The position numbers and the translations under genes are program-made. The notes beneath the pieces were generated by a model. It saw only the letters and a program-made list of their open reading frames with translations, did not search any database and was not told where the DNA came from. Source: Parerythrobacter aestuarii (GTDB taxonomy: Bacteria > Pseudomonadota > Alphaproteobacteria > Sphingomonadales > Sphingomonadaceae). From it: DNA of 64,000 bases. The stretch is taken from assembly GCF_030140925.1 (NCBI RefSeq), contig NZ_JARBWD010000001.1, positions 1,240,001 through 1,304,000 on the forward strand, in the 5' to 3' direction. Shown piece by piece: positions 58,804 to 64,000 of this stretch. Numbering within the stretch: position 1 is the first letter of the stretch; the number at the start of each line of letters is the position of its first letter.

Positions 58804-60339
58804 ATGGTGCGAGCGGGGCGCAGGACGGACAGGGAGGGGCTGTTCTCCGGCAATACCCCGCATCGCGCGATCATCGATATCGGGTCGAATACGGTGCGGC
58901 TGGTCGTCTATGGCGGCTCGCCGCGCGCACCCACGGTGTTGCTGAACGAGAAAGTCGCTGCCCGGCTGGGGCGCGATATCGCCAGCACCGGGATGCTCGC
59001 TGACGAGGCCATCGAGCTGGCGATGCGCGGGCTGGATCGCTACGCGCTGATGTTAGGTGATATCGGTATCGATGAAGTCGATGTCGTCGCCACTGCAGCG
59101 GTGCGCGATGCCAGCAACGGCGGCGAATTCCTCGATCGTTTGCGCCAGCTCGGCTTTGCCCCCCAGCTCCTGTCAGGCGAAGATGAAGCCGGGCTCAGTA
59201 CCTGGGGCGTGATCGGGGCCTTTCCCACTTCGCAGGGTATCGTCGCCGACCTTGGCGGCGGCAGCCTCGAACTTACACGGATCGGCGAGGGAGAGCCTTG
59301 CCCGGGCGTCAGCCTGCCGATCGGTACCTTGCGTTTCGAAGGGCTGGGAGGTGGCGACCAGGGCAGATTGCGCAAGGCGGTACAGCAAGCGATCAAGAAG
59401 TCGGGCATCGGCATTTGCGAGGGTGGCGATCTTTACCTCGTCGGCGGAACCTGGCGAGCCATGGCCGTCTATGCCATGGAGCGGCTCGACTTCCCGCTGA
59501 CCGATCCGCACGGGCTGCGCCTGCCGGCCGGCGAAGCCGTGAAGCTGGCGAAAGAGCTCGCCAAGAAGGATCCCGAGGAATTGCTGCAGAATCCGCGCAT
59601 TTCGACGATGCGTGCTGGGTTCATGCCGGATGCTTCAGTGGTGCTGCAGGCGCTGGTCAAGAAGCTGGAACCGCGCAATGTCGTGGTGTCGGCATGGGGC
59701 CTGCGCGAAGGGATCCTGTTCGAAGGGCTGGCACCGCATGCCCGGGCGCAGGATCCGTTCATCGCAGGGGTTTCGACCTTCGCCAGTTCGCGCGGGGCCT
59801 CGCCGACGATGGCGGCCAAGGTGGCGAGCTGGACTGTAGATGCGCTGCCCGAATCAGGTCCCCGGTCCGAGCGGCTCAGGCTGGGTGCGACCATGCTCTC
59901 GCTCGCTGCAATGCAGATCGAGCCCAACCTGCGCATGCGGTCGGGCGTGGAATGGGCGCTGCACAAGCGCTGGATTGCAGTCTCGCCGCAGGGACGGGCC
60001 ATGCTGGCAGCGGCAATCTGTGCCAACGGCAACAACCTTGATTTGCCCGCTGAGGTTCGGGCGCTGGCACCGAAAGAAAGCCTTGATCAGGCAATCGGAT
60101 GGGGGCTGGCAATCCGGCTGTGCCGCCGCCTGGGCGCACGGTCGCGTCAGTCATTCCAGCGCGCCGGCCTTGCAAGCAATGGAGACAAGCTGGTGCTGTC
60201 GCTCGAGGAAAGCCATGCAGCACTGTTCGGCGTACCCAATGAGAAAGACCTCAACCTGCTCGCCGGGTGGATGCAGCTGGAGCCGGAAATGCGCGTCATC
60301 AGCCAGGGCGAGGCGACGGCAGTGCGCGACAGGGTCTGA
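58804..60339 (+). CDS. ppx: Exopolyphosphatase/guanosine pentaphosphatase (Ppx/GppA)
   Basis: The protein (511 aa) is of the actin-like ASKHA fold with IDIGSNTVRLVVYGG (phosphate-1), VATAAVRDASNGGEFL, and DLGGGSLELTRI (phosphate-2), followed by the C-terminal HD-like helical extension of long Ppx forms. It hydrolyses terminal phosphate from polyphosphate and possibly pppGpp. It begins with ATG immediately after the ppk1 stop. Confidence 0.95.
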   Translation: MVRAGRRTDREGLFSGNTPHRAIIDIGSNTVRLVVYGGSPRAPTVLLNEKVAARLGRDIASTGMLADEAIELAMRGLDRYALMLGDIGIDEVDVVATAAVRDASNGGEFLDRLRQLGFAPQLLSGEDEAGLSTWGVIGAFPTSQGIVADLGGGSLELTRIGEGEPCPGVSLPIGTLRFEGLGGGDQGRLRKAVQQAIKKSGIGICEGGDLYLVGGTWRAMAVYAMERLDFPLTDPHGLRLPAGEAVKLAKELAKKDPEELLQNPRISTMRAGFMPDASVVLQALVKKLEPRNVVVSAWGLREGILFEGLAPHARAQDPFIAGVSTFASSRGASPTMAAKVASWTVDALPESGPRSERLRLGATMLSLAAMQIEPNLRMRSGVEWALHKRWIAVSPQGRAMLAAAICANGNNLDLPAEVRALAPKESLDQAIGWGLAIRLCRRLGARSRQSFQRAGLASNGDKLVLSLEESHAALFGVPNEKDLNLLAGWMQLEPEMRVISQGEATAVRDRV

Positions 60340-60480
60340 CCCCTCCGGAAATCAGCGAGTGACCGAAAGTCCACAAAATGCGCACAATCGCGCAATCCTA
60401 TTGCAAGGCATACGTATTCCGGTTTAGCTTCCTTTCTTAGATGTCGCGGAAAAGCGGCACTAAGGGAGAGGAGAGAGTTT

Positions 60481-63372
60481 ATGAGGATCAGGGCTTCCCT
60501 GATGGCCGGCATCTGTGTCGGCGCGATCGCTGTACCTGCCTACGCACAAGATGGGGATACCGAGGAGGCAACAAGCCGCAGCGGCAATCCCGTCATCGTC
60601 GTTACCGCGCAACGCCAATCGCAAAGCCTGCAAGAGGTTCCGATCGCGGTCAGCGCCTTCTCGGCAGAAGCACTCGAAGCGCAGCAGATCGAGAACGCAA
60701 GCGACCTGCAGCTGACGCTGCCGAACGTCTCCTTCACCAAGTCGAACTTCACCGGGTCGAGCTTCACCATCCGTGGTATTGGCGACCTTTGTGTCGGCAC
60801 CAGCTGCGATAGCGCGACCGCAATTCACATGAACTCGGCACCGCTGTTTGGCACCCGTCTGTTCGAAACCGAGTATTTCGACCTTGAGCGGATCGAAGTC
60901 CTGCGCGGCCCGCAAGGCACACTGTTCGGTCGCAACGCTACGTCAGGCGTGGTCAACGTCGTTTCGGCCAAGCCGGACCTGTCAGGCTTCGCCGCCCGCG
61001 GCGAATTCGAGTATGGCAACTACAACAGCATCAAGGGCAAGGGGATGGTCAATATCCCCATCGGTGATTCCATCGGTGCCCGTTTTGCAGGCTTCTACCT
61101 GAAGCGAGACGGCTATACGACCAACCTCTATGACGGCAACGACATCGACGGTCGTGAAATGTATGCCGTCCGTGGTTCTCTGCGGTTCGAGCCAGGCCCT
61201 GATACGACAATCGACCTCATGGGATACTACTTCCGTGAAGACGATGACCGCATGCGTATCCAGAAGCAGCTGTGCCAGCGCGATCCGACCGGCATTCTCG
61301 GCTGCCTCAACAACCGGCGCGATTTCGACAAGACCAATTCCAACTCGACCTTCACCGGTACGCTGGGTTCGTCGGAATTCCTCGCCATCAACGGCATCCC
61401 GGCGACCTTCGGGCTTAACAGCCTCTACGGCCCCGATGCTTATGCCAACTTCATCGAGCCGGCCGATGTCCGGCAGATCAACACGCAGTTCACGCCGGAA
61501 TACTTTGCCGACGAACTGCAGTTGCAGGCGCACATCGAACACAACTTCGGTGCCATCCAGGTCGGGCTTTCGGGCACTTACCAGGAAACCAGCGTCGACT
61601 CGCGTCAGGATTACAACAACGGTGTTGGTGCAATCCCGCAGGCGGCAACCGCATTCGGCACCCTGGCCGTATTCGCCAACCCGCTTGCTGTCGGCCCGGT
61701 CGTGGCTTCCTACTTCCAGCCGGTGGTGGATGCCCTGTTCGATGGCAATGGCAACCTCTGCGTCTCGGACACGCGGGCAGATAACCGTGGTGCCTTCGAA
61801 GGCTTCGCAATCTGTACGCCGGACGGCACTCAGTTTGACCGCTCGCGCACCAACGGCAAGTCGTGGTCAACGGAAATGATCATCTCGTCGGACTTCGACG
61901 GGCCGTTCAACTTCCTCGTTGGCGGCATTTATGCCAATGCCAAGGCGACTGACACCGACTACTACGTCAACGCTTTCGCGATCGACTATATCACCGGTGT
62001 GCTTGGTTCGTTTACGTCGCTGGGTGCAGGCTTGCCGCCGAGCTACCTCGCAACCTCGTTCTATCGCAACAATACCCAGCGGTTCGAGCTCAAGAGCTAC
62101 GGCCTGTTCGGCGAAGTCTATTTCGACGTCTCCGACAATCTCAAGCTGACTGCGGGCCTGCGGTACAACAACGACAAGAAGGCGCTCGATGCCCGCACCA
62201 CGCTGGCGAGCTTCCTCAACCCGTACTCCAACGATGGCGATCCGTTCGCTTCGCCCTTCGTTGGCAGCTTCGATGCCGACCCGGGCACCGCTGGCAACCA
62301 GTTGCTGCAATCACGCAGCGTGGGCTTCGACGAGATTACCGGTCGTTTCGTAATCGACTGGCAGATTTCGCAGGACAACCTGATCTACGCTTCGTATTCG
62401 CGTGGCTACAAGTCGGGTGGTATCAACCCGCCGCTGTCGCCGGTGTTCGCGGTGAGCGAGAGCTTCGGTCCGGAATCGATCGACGCCTTCGAAATCGGTT
62501 CGAAGAACACCTTCGCCAACGGGGCACTGCAGGTGAACGCCACGGCGTTCTACTACAAGTACTCCGGCTTGCAGCTGAGCCGCATTATCGCGCGGACCTC
62601 GGTCAACGACCAGATCGACGCAAAGGTCTGGGGCCTGGAGCTTGAAACGCTGGTTTCGCCTTCTCCTGAATGGCTGATCAACGTCAACTTCAGCTACCTC
62701 AACGCTACGGTGTCGGGTGACCAGTTCTTCTCCAACCCGCGTGATCCGGGTGGTGGCGATCCGAATGCGGTCATCATCAAGGACATCACCAACGGTGCGC
62801 TGTGCGCCGTCACCGGTGCCGGTGCGAATGCTTTCGTCAATGCCGTCAACCCGGCGCTGGGTCTGCAGGGCACCACGTCCTTCCCGTCCGACAGTGGTAT
62901 CGCTTCGAACGGTGCCTTCAGCATCTGCTCGGTGCTCGACGCACAGGCGACCGCCATCGGCGGCCTGTTCGGCGGCGTCCAGGTGCTGAGCCCGGGCGTG
63001 CAGGTCAACCTCAAGGGCAACAAGCTGCCCCAAGCGCCGGAAATGAAGGCTTCGGCCGGCATCCAGTACACCGCCGATCTCAGCGGTGACATGACGCTGG
63101 TTCCGCGCTTCGACATTGCCTTCACCGGTGAGCAATACGGCAATGTGTTCAACGGCCGGGTGAACCGGATCGAACCGTTCGTCCAGGCGAACGCCCAGAT
63201 CCAGCTCAACGGTCCGGACAACAAGTGGTTCGTTCGCGGGTTTGTCCAGAACATCTTCAACAGCGATTCGGTGACGGGTCTTTACGTGACCGACGCCTCG
63301 TCGGGCCTGTTCACCAACGTCTTCACGCTCGATCCGCGCCGCTACGGCATCGCGGCGGGCTTCAATTTCTGA
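60481..63372 (+). CDS. TonB-dependent outer-membrane receptor
   Basis: The product (963 aa) has a signal peptide (SLMAGICVGAIAVPAYAQ), a TonB-box-like VIVVTAQRQSQSLQEVP, a plug domain (IAVSAFSAEALEAQQIENASDLQLTLPN through LRGPQGTLFGRNATSGVVN) and a large beta-barrel with the usual last strand ending in Phe (AAGFNF). Substrate cannot be read; sphingomonads have many such receptors for siderophores and plant or algal glycans. GGAGAGGAGAG precedes the ATG. The strong hairpin at 63399 follows. Confidence 0.95.
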   Translation: MRIRASLMAGICVGAIAVPAYAQDGDTEEATSRSGNPVIVVTAQRQSQSLQEVPIAVSAFSAEALEAQQIENASDLQLTLPNVSFTKSNFTGSSFTIRGIGDLCVGTSCDSATAIHMNSAPLFGTRLFETEYFDLERIEVLRGPQGTLFGRNATSGVVNVVSAKPDLSGFAARGEFEYGNYNSIKGKGMVNIPIGDSIGARFAGFYLKRDGYTTNLYDGNDIDGREMYAVRGSLRFEPGPDTTIDLMGYYFREDDDRMRIQKQLCQRDPTGILGCLNNRRDFDKTNSNSTFTGTLGSSEFLAINGIPATFGLNSLYGPDAYANFIEPADVRQINTQFTPEYFADELQLQAHIEHNFGAIQVGLSGTYQETSVDSRQDYNNGVGAIPQAATAFGTLAVFANPLAVGPVVASYFQPVVDALFDGNGNLCVSDTRADNRGAFEGFAICTPDGTQFDRSRTNGKSWSTEMIISSDFDGPFNFLVGGIYANAKATDTDYYVNAFAIDYITGVLGSFTSLGAGLPPSYLATSFYRNNTQRFELKSYGLFGEVYFDVSDNLKLTAGLRYNNDKKALDARTTLASFLNPYSNDGDPFASPFVGSFDADPGTAGNQLLQSRSVGFDEITGRFVIDWQISQDNLIYASYSRGYKSGGINPPLSPVFAVSESFGPESIDAFEIGSKNTFANGALQVNATAFYYKYSGLQLSRIIARTSVNDQIDAKVWGLELETLVSPSPEWLINVNFSYLNATVSGDQFFSNPRDPGGGDPNAVIIKDITNGALCAVTGAGANAFVNAVNPALGLQGTTSFPSDSGIASNGAFSICSVLDAQATAIGGLFGGVQVLSPGVQVNLKGNKLPQAPEMKASAGIQYTADLSGDMTLVPRFDIAFTGEQYGNVFNGRVNRIEPFVQANAQIQLNGPDNKWFVRGFVQNIFNSDSVTGLYVTDASSGLFTNVFTLDPRRYGIAAGFNF

Positions 63373-63398
63373 CCCGATAAGAGGTTAGGGAGAGGGGA

Positions 63399-63425
63399 GG
63401 GCCGGCCTTCGGGTCGGCCCTTTTT
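63399..63425 (+). terminator. Rho-independent terminator after the TonB receptor gene
   Basis: GGGCCGGCC, loop TTCG, GGTCGGCCC, then TTTTTC. One G-T pair in a 9-bp stem with a UUCG-type tetraloop and a T-run make this the clearest terminator in the window. Confidence 0.92.
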
Positions 63426-63436
63426 CTATGCCTGCT

Positions 63437-64000
63437 CTATTCGCCCTTGGTGGTGGAGAACGGCGAAAAGTCGGTATCGCTGTCATAGACATCGACCCCT
63501 TCGCGCTGCTTCAGCGTACCAACCACGACATAGGTGACCGGCGTCAGCACCGCTTCCCACACGACCTTGAGCAGCCAGTTGGTGACCATCACGGTCAGCA
63601 CGTCTGACGTTTCCCAGATGCCGAGAAAGGCAATGGGATAGAAGATCAGGCTGTCGATGCCCTGGCCGAACACGGTTGAACCGATTGTGCGGCTCCACAA
63701 TGCCTTGCCTTGCGTCCAGACCTTCATCTTGGCGAGCACGAATGAATTGACGAACTCGCCCGCCCAGAAGGCGGTGATTGAGGCAAGCACGATCCGCCAC
63801 GTACTGCCGAAAACCGATTCGTAGGCTTCCTGCCCGTCCCAGCTGGCGGCCGGCGGCATGGCGACGACGACATAGCTCATGAACGCCATGAAGATCATCG
63901 CTGCAAATCCGGTCCAGATCACCCTGCGGGCGCGGGCATAGCCATAGACCTCGGTCAGCACGTCGCCGATGACATAGCTGACGGGGAAGAACAGGATCCC
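63437..64000 (-). CDS. yhhQ: Queuosine precursor transporter YhhQ (VUT family), 5' end outside window
   Basis: The visible 187 codons run to the window edge, and the frame is still open there (ILFFPVSYVIGD before VLTEVYGYARARRVIW), as expected for YhhQ, whose N-terminal segment is missing. Hydrophobic segments include FAAMIFMAFMSYVVVAM, ITAFWAGEFVNSFVLAK and IDSLIFYPIAFLGIW. The EVYG, FxxGEFVNSFVLAKMK and GQGIDSLIF blocks are family-typical. It imports queuine or pre-Q bases for tRNA modification. It faces the TonB receptor gene across the terminator. Confidence 0.92.
   Translation of the reverse strand, partial: GILFFPVSYVIGDVLTEVYGYARARRVIWTGFAAMIFMAFMSYVVVAMPPAASWDGQEAYESVFGSTWRIVLASITAFWAGEFVNSFVLAKMKVWTQGKALWSRTIGSTVFGQGIDSLIFYPIAFLGIWETSDVLTVMVTNWLLKVVWEAVLTPVTYVVVGTLKQREGVDVYDSDTDFSPFSTTKGE

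Noticed and set aside
62311..63135. Minus-strand ORF opposite the TonB receptor gene
   Set aside because: A shadow without domain signals; the receptor barrel on the plus strand is continuous to its terminator.

Overview
The window is G+C-rich chromosomal DNA with short intergenic gaps and many overlapping start/stop codons. Gene content and protein style point to an alphaproteobacterium of the Sphingomonadales, most likely an Erythrobacteraceae member (Erythrobacter, Qipengyuania or a relative). The indicators are a class I lysyl-tRNA synthetase, an FnrL-type regulator, a plant/alphaproteobacterial-type GshA, RcnB-like Arg-rich proteins, a large TonB receptor, and the palindromic intergenic repeats typical of this group. 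This is inferred by reading only; no database search was run. Almost everything looks like stable core or near-core genome. There is no CRISPR array, rRNA operon, insertion sequence or complete prophage.

Layout. 1-2316: end of folB, an unknown small gene, then moaA, moaD and moaE (molybdopterin synthesis), with a palindromic repeat wedged between moaA and moaD. 2326-4080: an FNR-type promoter driving a small membrane protein, facing an FNR-family regulator co-transcribed with a lipoprotein gene. 4267-5783: rplU, rpmA and an acetyltransferase. 5932-9204: a ferritin-like hydrolase gene divergent from a tetR gene with a shared operator, then ygfZ and an ATP-grasp gene. 9273-16648: pyrC, rarD, two envelope proteins, astD, selO and a hydrolase. 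16645-20088: a glycosyltransferase, a YfgM-like TPR protein and bamB (outer-membrane assembly). 20215-25149: a membrane methyltransferase, an ABM monooxygenase, gshA, rsmE (with an in-frame palindromic insertion) and ubiA. 25312-29538: an XPD/DinG-like helicase, a SixA-type phosphatase, soxR with a clear SoxR box, and a VOC protein. 29587-32580: methionine gamma-lyase divergent from an Lrp regulator, then a diguanylate cyclase. 32932-38594: class I lysS, a prolyl hydroxylase-like oxygenase, cytochrome b561, an Arg-rich RcnB-like protein, a flavin-binding protein and an MddA-like methanethiol methyltransferase. 38710-46150: ettA, a second diguanylate cyclase, an M28 peptidase, a DUF1501/DUF1800 pair and two tRNAs. 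46225-50371: a WalW-type deacetylase, a degenerate histidine kinase, an Lrp regulator and a BLUF photoreceptor. 50471-55431: accC, accB and aroQ, a GTA-type holin, maoC, an A+T-richer membrane-protein gene and a CitE-like lyase. 55556-64000: a LacI regulator, ppk1, ppx, a TonB receptor and a partial queuosine-precursor transporter.

Functional links. Methionine gamma-lyase (29587-30795) would release methanethiol, and the MddA-like protein (37860-38594) would methylate it to dimethyl sulfide, so a volatile-sulfur route can be read from this window. Oxygen and redox sensing recurs: an FNR protein with a matching box, SoxR with its box, and the GshA gene. Two diguanylate cyclases, one with and one without a visible inhibitory site, and a BLUF protein with all key flavin-contacting residues suggest c-di-GMP and blue-light inputs.

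No single cluster stands out as a wholly new system. The most unusual sequence observation is a roughly 96-bp palindromic repeat inserted in frame into rsmE, with a sister copy in an intergenic region of the same window.
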